Assembly: GCA_020636355.1 (NCBI GenBank) | Contig: JACJYB010000006.1 | Coordinates: 186,001-250,000 of the forward strand | Length of the DNA stretch: 64,000 bases | Direction of reading: 5' to 3' | From: Lewinellaceae bacterium | GTDB lineage: Bacteria > Bacteroidota > Bacteroidia > Chitinophagales > Saprospiraceae | Part shown: positions 43,702-53,007 of the stretch, in pieces | Numbering within the stretch: position 1 is the first letter of the stretch | How the letters are laid out: every line of letters starts with the position of its first letter | The notes under the pieces: generated by a model | Database searches by the model: none | What the model was told of the DNA's origin: nothing | Seen by the model: only the letters and a program-made list of their open reading frames with translations | Translations under genes and position numbers: made by a program

Positions 43702-45098
43702 TGCCAAAAACCCAGGGATTTCAGATCATCAGCCCCGGCGATGCATCCATAGTAGCCGAAAGACATTATGCTTCTGCCGATGAAATTCAGCAGGTTTTAC
43801 AGACGGCTCGTAACGCCGGTATGGCTTGGCGTCATGTTCCATTGGACGAGCGGATGTCGATCTGTACCCGGGCTATCGATCATTTTGTCGCCAATGCCGC
43901 TGCCTGGGGGGAAGAACTGACCCGCATGATGGGCCGCCCCATTCGCTATTCACCAAATGAAATACGGGGAGGCACGCAGGAACGCGCACGGGCCATGATT
44001 GCCATGGCGCCAACAGCCCTGCAGGATCTACCTGCCCGGGAAAAAGATGGGTTTCAACGATTCATCCGGCGGGAAGCATTGGGCACTGTACTCGTTCTGG
44101 CACCCTGGAATTATCCCTACCTCACCTCCGTCAATGTGATCATTCCGGCCCTGCTCGCCGGCAATACCGTCATTCTGAAACATGCTGAACAAACTGCCCT
44201 GTGCGCGGAACGGTACCAGGAAGCTTTTCAGGTAGCCGGCCTGCCAGCTGGCGTTTTTCAATTCCTTCATTTAACCCATGACCAGGTGGCCGATGTCATC
44301 GCGGACCCAACCATCGACCATGTAGCTTTTACCGGGTCGGTAGCAGGTGGGTATGCCATTCAGGCGGCCGCCGGCAAGCGGTTTATTACCGCCGGATTGG
44401 AATTAGGCGGTAAAGACCCTGCCTATATTTGCGCTGATGCCGATTGGGACTATACCGTGGAAAATGTCGTCGACGGTGTATTTTTCAATTCCGGTCAGTC
44501 CTGCTGTGCCATCGAACGGATCTATGTCCAACAGGAAGTCTATGCGGATTTTGTACATGATTTTGTATCCCTGACGAAAAAATATCTGTTGGGCGACCCC
44601 CTTGACCCTGCCACCACTCTGGGGCCTATGGTTCGCATCAACAATGCACAAAAAGCCCTGGCCCAGGTAGAAGAAGCGATCCGCATGGGAGCCACACCCC
44701 ATATCCTTCCGGATGACTTTCCAGCGCTTCCATTGCCTTATCTCGCTCCTCAGGTTTTAACGGGTGTCCATCATCAGATGGACCTCATGCGGGAGGAAAG
44801 TTTTGCACCGGTGATTGGCATTATGCCGGTTCAGGATGAAGAAGAAGCCATCCGCCTGATGAACGATAGTCCCTATGGGCTTACCGCTTCTATCTGGACG
44901 TCCGACCCCGATCGGGCCATGTCCATTGGCGAACGAACAGCGACCGGCACATGGTTCATGAACCGGTGCGATTACCTGGACCCTGAACTGGCCTGGACCG
45001 GGATCAAGAACTCCGGATATGGATGCACCTTATCCCCGCTGGGATTCGAGCACCTGACCCGCCCCAAGTCTTATCATCTTAAATTCCGCACTTCATGA
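43701..45098 (+). CDS. NAD(P)-dependent aldehyde dehydrogenase
   Basis: 465 aa. The key residues are visible: the Asn motif APWNYPYLT, Lys in NTVILKHAEQTA, the general-base Glu in LELGGKDPAYI, and the nucleophile in FNSGQSCCAIERIYV; EESFAPVIGIMP follows. It would oxidise an aldehyde to the acid; in context the substrate would be gamma-glutamyl-aminoacetaldehyde, giving gamma-glutamylglycine, parallel to PuuC (inference). It is coupled on both sides: 1-bp overlap with the SDR and 4-bp ATGA overlap with the amidotransferase gene. Confidence 0.9.
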   Translation: MPKTQGFQIISPGDASIVAERHYASADEIQQVLQTARNAGMAWRHVPLDERMSICTRAIDHFVANAAAWGEELTRMMGRPIRYSPNEIRGGTQERARAMIAMAPTALQDLPAREKDGFQRFIRREALGTVLVLAPWNYPYLTSVNVIIPALLAGNTVILKHAEQTALCAERYQEAFQVAGLPAGVFQFLHLTHDQVADVIADPTIDHVAFTGSVAGGYAIQAAAGKRFITAGLELGGKDPAYICADADWDYTVENVVDGVFFNSGQSCCAIERIYVQQEVYADFVHDFVSLTKKYLLGDPLDPATTLGPMVRINNAQKALAQVEEAIRMGATPHILPDDFPALPLPYLAPQVLTGVHHQMDLMREESFAPVIGIMPVQDEEEAIRLMNDSPYGLTASIWTSDPDRAMSIGERTATGTWFMNRCDYLDPELAWTGIKNSGYGCTLSPLGFEHLTRPKSYHLKFRTS

Positions 45099-45784
45099 AA
45101 ACTGCCTTACTGGTTTGTGATCATGTACTTCCGGACCTGGTGCCCGAACACGGGGATTATCCTTTTATGTTCAAACAGCTGCTGCCGGCACTGGAGTTGG
45201 ACGCCTGGTATGTTTGTGACGGACAATTTCCGGAGATCGGAAACTACGATGCCTTCGTGATTACCGGTTCAAAATATTCCGTTTACGATGATATTCCCTG
45301 GATTAATGATCTGAAATCGTTTGTGCGGGGCATCCATTCTTCCGGTAAAAAATGCATCGGTGTCTGTTTCGGGCATCAAATGGTAGCAGAAGCGCTGGGT
45401 GGTAAAGTGACGAAAGCTAAAGCAGGCTACCTCATCGGAGTACACACTTTTCACATGCTGCAACATGCATCCTGGATACCACACAAAAAGGCTTCCTTCC
45501 ACATGCTGATGTTGTGTCAGGATCAGGTGCAAGAATTGCCGGATGGGGCAGATGTACTTGCAGGAAATGAATATTGTCCGGTGGGCATGTATCAAATCGG
45601 CAACCAGTTCTTCTGTGTTCAGGGTCATCCGGAGTTTTCCAAAGCTTATGATCAGGCAGTCTTTACCCATCGTTCGGAACGTATTGGATACGAACGCATC
45701 AGTCTTGCCCTGGAAAGCTTTAGCACAGAACCTGACCGGGCGTGGTTGATGGAAGTGATCCAGGCATTTCTATTCAATACCTAG
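45095..45784 (+). CDS. class I glutamine amidotransferase-type hydrolase
   Basis: 229 aa. The class I GATase fold is shown by FVITGSKYSVYDDIPWI, the nucleophile elbow GVCFGHQMVAEALGG and the catalytic His-x-Glu in VQGHPEFSK. It stands alone with no synthase domain. Last in the coupled SDR-ALDH operon, it is well placed to hydrolyse gamma-glutamylglycine to glutamate and glycine, the role PuuD has for gamma-glutamyl-GABA (inference; PuuD itself uses a related but distinct subfamily). GuaA-like or defence-linked roles are less likely here. Confidence 0.85.
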   Translation: MKTALLVCDHVLPDLVPEHGDYPFMFKQLLPALELDAWYVCDGQFPEIGNYDAFVITGSKYSVYDDIPWINDLKSFVRGIHSSGKKCIGVCFGHQMVAEALGGKVTKAKAGYLIGVHTFHMLQHASWIPHKKASFHMLMLCQDQVQELPDGADVLAGNEYCPVGMYQIGNQFFCVQGHPEFSKAYDQAVFTHRSERIGYERISLALESFSTEPDRAWLMEVIQAFLFNT

Positions 45785-46161
45785 CTATCCAATCAAAAAA
45801 TCTACATTACAAATTGGCTTTAGGACGACATGAACCGCATGAGTAAAGCCTGAATGTTGCTTATATGCATAAAATAGCTTATATTTAGGTAGCATAGAAC
45901 AACAATCTTTGCTATACCATCACAGCATCCCGACACCTGTTACCAAGATCGCATCAATTAAGGCGGCAATGCGTTGTTAAGGCAATGAGTCATCATTTCT
46001 ACTCATTACTTCTCAACCAATAGTCCGGATTTTACACAATGAATACCACATCGAAAGGTGCATTGGTAAACTATTTCAATTAACCCGCAAAGAAGTATAA
46101 TGGCCCAAAGTAACACAGAATGACTTATGGATAATCCGTTTTAAAATTTAATACAGCATAA
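45785..46161. other. 377-base intergenic region, no gene seen
   Basis: AT-rich, with a direct repeat of GCTTATAT around 45858-45883 and no open frame of note. It probably holds the promoter for the sulfotransferase-like gene. Confidence 0.4.
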
Positions 46162-46794
46162 ATGAGGGTATTTATCCTTTGCACGGGAAGGAGCGGGTCA
46201 ACCGCAATAATTAATGCTTGCAAGCATATTAAGAATTATACATCAAGTCATGAATCACTGACCCATTCATTTGGCCGCGACCGATTCCGTTATCCGGAAA
46301 ATCATATTGAAGCAGATAACCGGTTAGCATGGCACCTGGGCCTTCTAAATAAATTATACGGCGACGATCCCATTTACGTCCACCTAAAAAGGGACAAAGA
46401 AATGGTTGCGCAAAGTTTTTTAAAACGATTTTACATTCCGGGAAGCATTATTGATTCCTTTTGCGAAGGCATTAGAATGACACCAAGTGAAAAACTATCC
46501 AAAGAAATGCGCCTTAAAGCTTGTTATGACTATATAGATACCGTTAATGCCAATATTGAGCATTTCCTGGCGAAAAAGAGCAAGGTAATTACCTTAAACC
46601 TGGAAACTATTCGCGTTGATTTTATCCAGTTCTGGAATTATCTCGGTGCGGAAGGCAACTTAGAAAAAGCATTGCATGAATTCGATAAAAAACACAATGC
46701 TACTTCTCAGCGCAGATTAAATATGGCCTGGCGAATGCGCTTAATTGCAACGCGGGAGTGGCGCCATATTAAATCCTATTTTCATTCAGTTTGA
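46162..46794 (+). CDS. sulfotransferase-like P-loop protein
   Basis: 210 aa. The N-terminal FILCTGRSGSTAIINAC (residues 4-20) is the PAPS-binding 5'-phosphosulfate loop, and VHLKRDKEMVAQSFLKRFY is the 3'-phosphate region with the conserved Arg. This is the compact stand-alone sulfotransferase family. The acceptor is unknown; possible ones include sugars of surface polysaccharides or lipids. It has no co-directional partner of related function in the window. Confidence 0.8.
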   Translation: MRVFILCTGRSGSTAIINACKHIKNYTSSHESLTHSFGRDRFRYPENHIEADNRLAWHLGLLNKLYGDDPIYVHLKRDKEMVAQSFLKRFYIPGSIIDSFCEGIRMTPSEKLSKEMRLKACYDYIDTVNANIEHFLAKKSKVITLNLETIRVDFIQFWNYLGAEGNLEKALHEFDKKHNATSQRRLNMAWRMRLIATREWRHIKSYFHSV

Positions 46795-47084
46795 AGAAGA
46801 CGAAGTAGAGAGGTTTCCAGGAGGCAGCTTGCTTTTCATTATACCAGGATTAAAAATAATTCCTGATGTCGTTGTAACATAAACCGGAGTCCAATTGGTT
46901 CCAAGAAACAAATTTTCCAGTGAATTATTTTGATATTACGCCTCGCAGACTCCTGCTTGCTATAAGTAAAACGTCACGTCTGCTCCCTCTATTGTCATCA
47001 AAAAAATATAGTCCCGAATTAAAAAATTTGTCTTATCCGGTAAATATTTTTGGTTTCAATTTGTTAGAATTAATTCCATTCAAA

Positions 47085-47990
47085 ATGAAAACCAGGAACA
47101 AGGTAATTACCGAAAAAATTCAAACAACGGGTTCGGACGAAATCGAAATCGCTTTCGAATGCTTTGGCAATCCTATGCATCCTGCCACCTTCCTCATCAT
47201 GGGCGCCGGAGCCCAGATGATCAACTGGCCGGATAGGCTGTGCGAGCTTTTGGCAGCAGCAGGATGTTACGTCATCCGCTTCGATAATCGCGATGCGGGA
47301 CTGTCCACACACCTTTACCGTGCTCCGGTCCCGGATTTTCCCGCGGTCCTGGCTGGAGATTTTTCGACGGTGTCCTATACGCTCTCCGATATGGCTGCGG
47401 ATACCATTGGGCTTGCGGATGCACTCGGTCTGCGTCACTTACACCTGGTGGGGGCTTCCATGGGCGGGATGATCGCACAGACAATCGCCATTGAATATCC
47501 CGATCGCATTCGTAGCCTTACCTCCATCATGTCCACGACGGGTGCTCCGGAGGTAGGACAAACGGATTTTGCCGTTTTCAGTGGTTTGGGTAGCCCTCCT
47601 TACCACGACCGGGAAGCATACATCGCTTGGCGGCTCCGTGCGCTGCGTGCAGTCGGGTCGCCAGGTTACCCATTCGAAGAAAAAGTCGCCGCAGAAAATG
47701 CCGGATTGGCCTGGGATCGGGATCACGACCCGGTGGGGCTCTTGCGTCAGACCACTGCTGTCATTAAATCCGGAGATCGCACCAGCAAATTGCAACAGCT
47801 GCGGATCCCCACGCTGGTCATTCACGGCGAAGAGGATAAAATGATCCATGTTAGCGGAGGACAGGCAACTGCTGATGCCATACCGGGTGCCCGGTTGTAC
47901 ACTTTTCCCGGTATGGGCCATGGCTTTCCTCAACCTTTATGGGTCGAATTCGCCGGATTAATCCACGGGCACATTGAGCATTCAGCATAA
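47085..47990 (+). CDS. alpha/beta hydrolase
   Basis: 301 aa from ATG 47085. The open frame goes back to a GTG at 46920, but that 55-residue extension is of low coding character and the shorter form has normal family length. The fold shows the oxyanion region MGAGAQMINWP, the nucleophile elbow LVGASMGGMIAQ, the acid in GEEDKMI and the catalytic His in GMGHGFPQ. It resembles the aclacinomycin methylesterase (RdmC)-like group, which hydrolyses esters of small molecules. The substrate is unknown and the neighbours are not related. Confidence 0.85.
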   Translation: MKTRNKVITEKIQTTGSDEIEIAFECFGNPMHPATFLIMGAGAQMINWPDRLCELLAAAGCYVIRFDNRDAGLSTHLYRAPVPDFPAVLAGDFSTVSYTLSDMAADTIGLADALGLRHLHLVGASMGGMIAQTIAIEYPDRIRSLTSIMSTTGAPEVGQTDFAVFSGLGSPPYHDREAYIAWRLRALRAVGSPGYPFEEKVAAENAGLAWDRDHDPVGLLRQTTAVIKSGDRTSKLQQLRIPTLVIHGEEDKMIHVSGGQATADAIPGARLYTFPGMGHGFPQPLWVEFAGLIHGHIEHSA

Positions 47991-48182
47991 AAGGTCGCTG
48001 AGCCGTTCGATTTGTATGGACACCATTTCCCATCTCCTTTATCAGGAACATCTATGATATTGATCATTGTCTTTTATTCATCTTTTTGCTTAATGACGAA
48101 TTCAGGTCCTGCAATACATCTCCTCACCCATGGTTATCGAAGGTTTTATTGAATCATGCTTTTTCAATCAAAACCAGCAGTC

Positions 48183-49568
48183 ATGAAAAAGTGTCTAACC
48201 TATGCTGTGTTGATGATCTTCCACGGCATTTTATTGGCTCAGGATTGGCCAATGATCAATCAAAACCCGCAACGGACAGGCTATGTGGCGGAAGAAGAAA
48301 AGTTATTTCCACCGCTGCAAATTGATCGCTTGATCGATTTAGGTGGCATTCCGAGTTCTATGATTGTGGCCGAAGATGTTCTTTACTACCTGATGGATGT
48401 TGATTCCACCACGGTGCATGCCTATGCCCTGGACGCGGAGCATGAGTTATGGCAATTCACCATTCCAGGTGGTGCCGGAACTGCTGGTTTTATCCCAGCC
48501 CTTTTTGAAGATCTGATCTACGTGGGCGGACAGCAAGGTGATGCTTTGTACGCTTTGGATCGCTTCAGCGGAGAAATCAGATGGTCCAGGGAAATAGGCT
48601 TCCTATACAATCACAGCCCCATGCCGGATGGAGCAGGCAAGTTATATGTTTTCGCCGACAGCTTATTTTGCTTAGATGCAAATGTCGGCTCAACCATCTG
48701 GAGTACAACCGGAAATTTCAGCACTCCAACCCTATTTGCAAATGACATTTATTACGGAAATAGCGAACAATTCAGATCCTGTAATGCATCCAACGGAGAA
48801 ATAAATTGGGCCCGAAATCAAAATTCAAACTGTACCCAGGTGATCGCTAATTCATCAGGAATATATACCATCAACGATACGACCGTATGTTCCTACTATT
48901 TTGATGCTTTCAAGAACTGGTGCTATTCCTTTCCCACAGGAATTCATTCCATTTTTTTTAGCGGTGGTAATGCCATGCTTGCGGATACTGTATTGCTATT
49001 CACTGCATTGAATACGCTGGATAATGTTGGAATGCTGATTGCCATTAATACCAACAATGGAGAAAAATTATGGGAATATCAATCAAATTCCCACAACTTC
49101 TTCAATCCTGCCGGGGCTCATAGAGTAGTCTATATCACCGGTGGAGATCCATCGACCATCAAGGGATTTGACATTCTGGACGGTACGCTTCTTTTTGAAG
49201 ATACTTCCCGGAATTTCTTGAGACAACCGTTAATCGCAGGAAGTAGATTATTTGTCCCGACCTATCCGGGTGTCATGATCTTTAAAAGCGAGCTTACCTC
49301 GGTACAACCGATCAGGCAAACATCCATTTTCACCTATTATCCCAATCCTTTTGGTCAACACATTAATTTGAAGCTGGATCCTGCCCTCGATGGTCCCTGT
49401 GAAATAAAATTGGTTTCCGCTTCCGGTGTTGTCCGAAAGAAAATAATCATGAATCCGGGCCAGGAATATCAGTGGAACACGGAGGGCATGTCCTCGGGAT
49501 TTTATCTGTTAGTAATAACCGCCACGAATGTTCAGCAGGTACATAAAATCATCAAAATTGCTTACTAA
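48183..49568 (+). CDS. PQQ-like beta-propeller protein with T9SS C-terminal sorting domain
   Basis: 461 aa from ATG 48183, ahead of the signal peptide MKKCLTYAVLMIFHGILLAQ. The repeating pattern GxxxALDxxSGExxW (DALYALDRFSGEIRW, GMLIAINTNNGEKLWEY and similar) is that of PQQ-enzyme-like propellers; no quinone-binding residues are apparent. The last ~80 residues are a type A sorting domain (FTYYPNPFGQHINLKL, then SSGFYLLVITATNVQQVHKIIKI), which directs export by the type IX system. It is a lone surface protein of unknown function. Confidence 0.87.
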   Translation: MKKCLTYAVLMIFHGILLAQDWPMINQNPQRTGYVAEEEKLFPPLQIDRLIDLGGIPSSMIVAEDVLYYLMDVDSTTVHAYALDAEHELWQFTIPGGAGTAGFIPALFEDLIYVGGQQGDALYALDRFSGEIRWSREIGFLYNHSPMPDGAGKLYVFADSLFCLDANVGSTIWSTTGNFSTPTLFANDIYYGNSEQFRSCNASNGEINWARNQNSNCTQVIANSSGIYTINDTTVCSYYFDAFKNWCYSFPTGIHSIFFSGGNAMLADTVLLFTALNTLDNVGMLIAINTNNGEKLWEYQSNSHNFFNPAGAHRVVYITGGDPSTIKGFDILDGTLLFEDTSRNFLRQPLIAGSRLFVPTYPGVMIFKSELTSVQPIRQTSIFTYYPNPFGQHINLKLDPALDGPCEIKLVSASGVVRKKIIMNPGQEYQWNTEGMSSGFYLLVITATNVQQVHKIIKIAY

Positions 49569-49827
49569 GGCCCAGAACATGCAACAGGATTGTTAGCGAG
49601 GCATTGAACCTGCGTTCTAATACGCGTTTAGGGTTAACCGGATCATGTCACCCAATGGCAAAATAAAGCGAACATAATTATTAATAATGGACCGTTATTT
49701 GCCGTAATGACGGATTTGATTAAAAATTTTGAACTTCTATTAAAATCCAGACTACATCCCTGAAAAGCAATGACTTAGATCACGCTCCCATCCCATAATA
49801 AGTAGCATTTATCCATTCTGGGCCCGC

Positions 49828-49835
49828 TAAATTTG
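49828..49835 (+). promoter_or_regulatory. -7 promoter element for the DUF6544 gene
   Basis: TAAATTTG matches TAnnTTTG exactly and lies 18 bases before the ATG at 49854, so the leader would be only a few bases long. A CATTTAT segment upstream is a weak -33 candidate. Confidence 0.5.
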
Positions 49836-49853
49836 GGACCGGATCAGGAGACC

Positions 49854-50948
49854 ATGAAAACATTACTTTCCCTATTAATAGCTATCCACGGAATGATTCA
49901 CCTGATGGGGTTTTTTAAAGCATTTGGGCTAGGATCCTTTTCAGCCCTTTCGCTTCCCATTTCCCGGACTTCAGGAATATGGTGGCTGATAGCCTGCTTA
50001 TTATTGATTACTGCCCTGATCTTTAGGTGGACTGTTGCGGACTATTGGTGGTTACCTGGGGCCGTTGCGGTATTGGTTTCCCAGGTGTTAATCGTTCAAT
50101 ACTGGCAGGATGCGAAGTTCGGGACGCTAGCCAATGGGATCCTCCTGATCGCCTGCATCACTGGCTTCGCTCATCATCAGTTGGAATCAAAGATTCACAA
50201 AGAAAGATCACTACTCATTGCCGCGCAAAAAAGTCTCCCGACTCTCCGGATTAGCGATGACCTACCCGGTCCGGTACAGAGATGGCTGGAATTTTCCGGC
50301 GTTGGCGCTCTGCAAACCGTCCAGACCGTCTATCTGACCCAGAAAGTGCGAATGAAATCAAAACCAGGTCAGTCCGGATGGTATCAGGGTACTGCCGACC
50401 AATATTTTACGCTGGATCCACCGGCCTTCCACTGGGCCGTTGAGCTATCACTCAATCCGGTACTTTCTCTTTCAGGGCGCGATCAATTTTCCCGGGGACA
50501 GGGTGATATGTTGATCAAAGCAGCGTCGATCTTACCCATGGTTTCCGTCCGGAATATTCCAAAACTCAACCAGGCATCCATGCAGCGCTATCTGGCGGAA
50601 ATCGTATGGTTCCCATGGGCAGTTCAGAGCCCCAATATCACGTGGACGGCAATAGATGAAAATACCGTGCAGGCGACCATGTCTTATCAGGGAATGTCCG
50701 GATCAGGTACTTTCAGTTTTACCAACTCAGGGGAGTTTATCCGTTTTACGGCATTGCGTTATAAAGAAGTAGATGACACCGCCGAACCGGTAGAATGGAT
50801 TATTGAAACCCGGGAAACCAAAAAAATCAATGGCATAAACGTGCCTGTCAAATTATCCGTCAGCTGGCGGCTTGAAGAGGGAATCTGGACCTGGCTTGAA
50901 CTGGAAATAACCGGGCTGGAATACAATAGCGAAATAGAAGTCAAATAA
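49854..50948 (+). CDS. DUF6544/DUF6920 family membrane protein
   Basis: 364 aa from ATG 49854 (MKTLLSLLIAIHGMIHLMGF). Four N-terminal membrane segments (about residues 2-20, 38-56, 60-77 and 88-103) are followed by a soluble beta-rich domain of about 240 residues with LPGPVQRWLEFSG, GWYQGTADQYFTLDPPAFHW and EIVWFPWAVQSPNITW. These match the DUF6544/DUF6920 family by memory, which has no established function. The next gene begins 8 bp downstream and both are probably co-transcribed. Confidence 0.7.
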   Translation: MKTLLSLLIAIHGMIHLMGFFKAFGLGSFSALSLPISRTSGIWWLIACLLLITALIFRWTVADYWWLPGAVAVLVSQVLIVQYWQDAKFGTLANGILLIACITGFAHHQLESKIHKERSLLIAAQKSLPTLRISDDLPGPVQRWLEFSGVGALQTVQTVYLTQKVRMKSKPGQSGWYQGTADQYFTLDPPAFHWAVELSLNPVLSLSGRDQFSRGQGDMLIKAASILPMVSVRNIPKLNQASMQRYLAEIVWFPWAVQSPNITWTAIDENTVQATMSYQGMSGSGTFSFTNSGEFIRFTALRYKEVDDTAEPVEWIIETRETKKINGINVPVKLSVSWRLEEGIWTWLELEITGLEYNSEIEVK

Positions 50949-50956
50949 TCCGGATC

Positions 50957-51589
50957 ATGAAAAAACCAAAACCAAGCTATTGGAAGACCTTGGTGCATCC
51001 AAAAAAAGAGATGGAAATATTATTACAAAATGATCATTATTTTCAACGTAGCTTCATTTACATTTCACTTCCGATTTTTGGTTATCTACTAGTCTACATT
51101 TTCCTGACTTCGGCGCACGGTGCACCTTCGGTTTTTACTCCATGGCTGAACATTCCAAAGGACAATTATTATGCAGTTAATCGTTTTTTATTGGCGCCCA
51201 GTATTCTGATGGGTTGGGTTGTTGCGGTTTCATTTATCCAAATCATGGCCGGATTCCTGCACGGAAGAGGCACATTTGAACAAACTCTTTCGGTATTGTC
51301 CCTTAGTATCAGCCTGGCCATGTGGGGTAGCCTGATCCACGATTTGCCGATGAGCTTTCTCAGCGTGATTGGTATCATCAATGCCAATGAGCATGAAATT
51401 GCGATGAACGAACCCACTTTTTACAGAACACTACTTTGGATCTCGTATACCATTTACACTTTATTGTTCCTGATCCTATTTCCACTTACCGTCAAAGTTG
51501 TTCACCGGTTAAATACTATTCAAAATATTACAGTCGGAGTAGTGGCATTTTTTCTGTTCCAGAGTATTTTCTTACTATTCAATCGGTGA
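50957..51589 (+). CDS. YIP1 family-like membrane protein
   Basis: 210 aa with five membrane helices: residues about 33-52, 80-105, 112-128, 147-175 and 188-207. A basic cytoplasmic N-terminus (MKKPKPSYWKTLVHPKKEM) resembles the 'P-x-x-f' leader of YIP1 domain proteins, whose bacterial members have no known role. The pairing with the upstream DUF6544 gene (8 bp) suggests a common envelope function. The call of the family is from pattern memory and is not certain. Confidence 0.55.
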   Translation: MKKPKPSYWKTLVHPKKEMEILLQNDHYFQRSFIYISLPIFGYLLVYIFLTSAHGAPSVFTPWLNIPKDNYYAVNRFLLAPSILMGWVVAVSFIQIMAGFLHGRGTFEQTLSVLSLSISLAMWGSLIHDLPMSFLSVIGIINANEHEIAMNEPTFYRTLLWISYTIYTLLFLILFPLTVKVVHRLNTIQNITVGVVAFFLFQSIFLLFNR

Positions 51590-51807
51590 ATACCATCAAA
51601 ATTGTAAAAAAAGAATTAGAACAGAGCATACCTGCTTACAGCCTTATTTCTCTGAAAAGGCTAAATGGAAATAATTATCAAGAGCATCACTTCATAGCAA
51701 GCAATTGTCTTTATCGGGTATCTCTGAGTCCAAATATGGCGTTTGGGTCAGAATTAAATAAACACTCTTTTATGGTGCAAGTGGTAACAGGAATTCCTGA
51801 ACTTTAA
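51590..51807 (+). other. possible gene remnant, 73-codon open stretch
   Basis: An open stretch starting near the GTG at 51587 reads VNTIKIVKKELEQSIPAYSL... and ends VVTGIPEL before a stop at 51805-51807. It lies directly between a stop and a pseudogene, has plausible codon texture and matches nothing I recognise. It may be a 3' remnant. Confidence 0.3.
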
Positions 51808-51811
51808 TAAA

Positions 51812-51962
51812 AAACCAATCAAGACCAACGAACAAAACGTTAAGATTATTGAATCCCTTTATAATGCTTTCACTACAAGCTATATGCCTACCTTAATGGA
51901 GTTGATGGATCCTGCTATCGAATGAACTGAAGCAGAAAGCAATTCCCTTGCGGACGGAACCA
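51812..51962 (+). pseudogene. broken duplicate of the NTF2-like gene at 55780
   Basis: About 150 bases match the start of the 55780 gene with roughly 15 differences, including eight bases before the start codon (CCAATC). The ATG has become AAG at 51821 and the Trp codon of EWNEA has become TGA at about 51923. Homology stops abruptly after GGACGGAA at 51960. Both copies are plus strand and flank the minus-strand block 52042-55463. Confidence 0.85.
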
Positions 51963-52041
51963 GAAGATAGGGATCTAATATACATTCAGATATTGGCGGT
52001 CATCATTTTACTATTGGTATTAAATGCAGAATACCGGCGGT

Positions 52042-53007
52042 TCATTGAACCTGATCTAAATGTATCAACCACTGTCGAATCTGGTTTTGAAACTCAGGCT
52101 CAAAGGGCTGCTGTTCTGCGGCACTCCAAGATACACAGCGATCTTTTACCTTATAAAATCCATGTTGTCCGCCGTTCATCACCTTGATCGTAAAATTTTC
52201 CGGTATTTTATGATCAAACAATTCGTTGAGATGACGAATGTTCTGATCCGGAGGCACGTTCAGGTCATGCTCTGCAAATAATAATAGCGTCGGACAGGTA
52301 AGGTTTCTCATCACTACATCGTTATCGTAGTCAATGATCAGGTGCCAGTAATAAGCACTTTTAATGAAGGGAAGGTGCTTACCGATTGCGGCAGCCGTAT
52401 TTTTCCTTTTGCGATACTGCTTCATTTTTCTGCCCAGCTTTTCCGGAGGATAACCATTGCATAAATACAACAGACTGTCATTCATGGAGGTTTGCGCCCG
52501 GACACCCACCGTTGGTCCTGCCAGACAGAGTACAAAAGCAATATCATGATGTGTTGCGGCAGTGAGCTGCGCGATCCAGCCCCCCTGGCTATGACCGGAT
52601 ATCCCGATACGGGTCGTATCAATATCAGGTCGGGACTTCAGATAATTTACTGCAGCGTAGGCATCATCAGCCCTACCGTAGAAATCATTTTTCATCCAAT
52701 TACCCGTCGAATTTCCCAAGCCTCTCTTATTGCAATACAGAATGGCATAACCTTGTTCCAAAAGAACATCTTCGATATAAAATTTATGGGGCCCCCAGGC
52801 CTCATCTTCATATCCCTCAAAAGGATGATTTCCCGATCCCTGCTGGAAAACAACGGCTGGAATTTTTCCATTCTGATTGGGACGGATTAGAATTCCTTCG
52901 ATGGTTTCCTTGCCACTTTTAAAGGTTACCGTGGTGGCAAATCTGGATTGTGCCATGACATTCCAAGTGCCCAATAAAATCAATGGCAGTATTAAATTAT
53001 TTCTCAT
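52042..53007 (-). CDS. secreted alpha/beta hydrolase, dienelactone hydrolase/X-Pro peptidase-like
   Basis: 321 aa. A signal peptide (1-19, ending NVMAQ) is followed by VVFQQGSGNHPFEG, NKRGLGNSTGNW, the nucleophile elbow IGISGHSQGGWIAQ, the acid in LFAEHDLNVPPDQN and the catalytic His in NGGQHGFY. It is likely a periplasmic or secreted esterase or peptidase with unknown substrate. The start overlaps the stop of the beta-lactamase-type gene by four bases (TCAT), so they form a coupled pair on the minus strand. Confidence 0.85.
   Translation of the reverse strand: MRNNLILPLILLGTWNVMAQSRFATTVTFKSGKETIEGILIRPNQNGKIPAVVFQQGSGNHPFEGYEDEAWGPHKFYIEDVLLEQGYAILYCNKRGLGNSTGNWMKNDFYGRADDAYAAVNYLKSRPDIDTTRIGISGHSQGGWIAQLTAATHHDIAFVLCLAGPTVGVRAQTSMNDSLLYLCNGYPPEKLGRKMKQYRKRKNTAAAIGKHLPFIKSAYYWHLIIDYDNDVVMRNLTCPTLLLFAEHDLNVPPDQNIRHLNELFDHKIPENFTIKVMNGGQHGFYKVKDRCVSWSAAEQQPFEPEFQNQIRQWLIHLDQVQ

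Noticed and set aside
46920..47084. N-terminal extension of the alpha/beta hydrolase from GTG 46920
   Set aside because: The extra 55 residues are not family-like, the DNA is AT-rich, and ATG 47085 gives the usual length.
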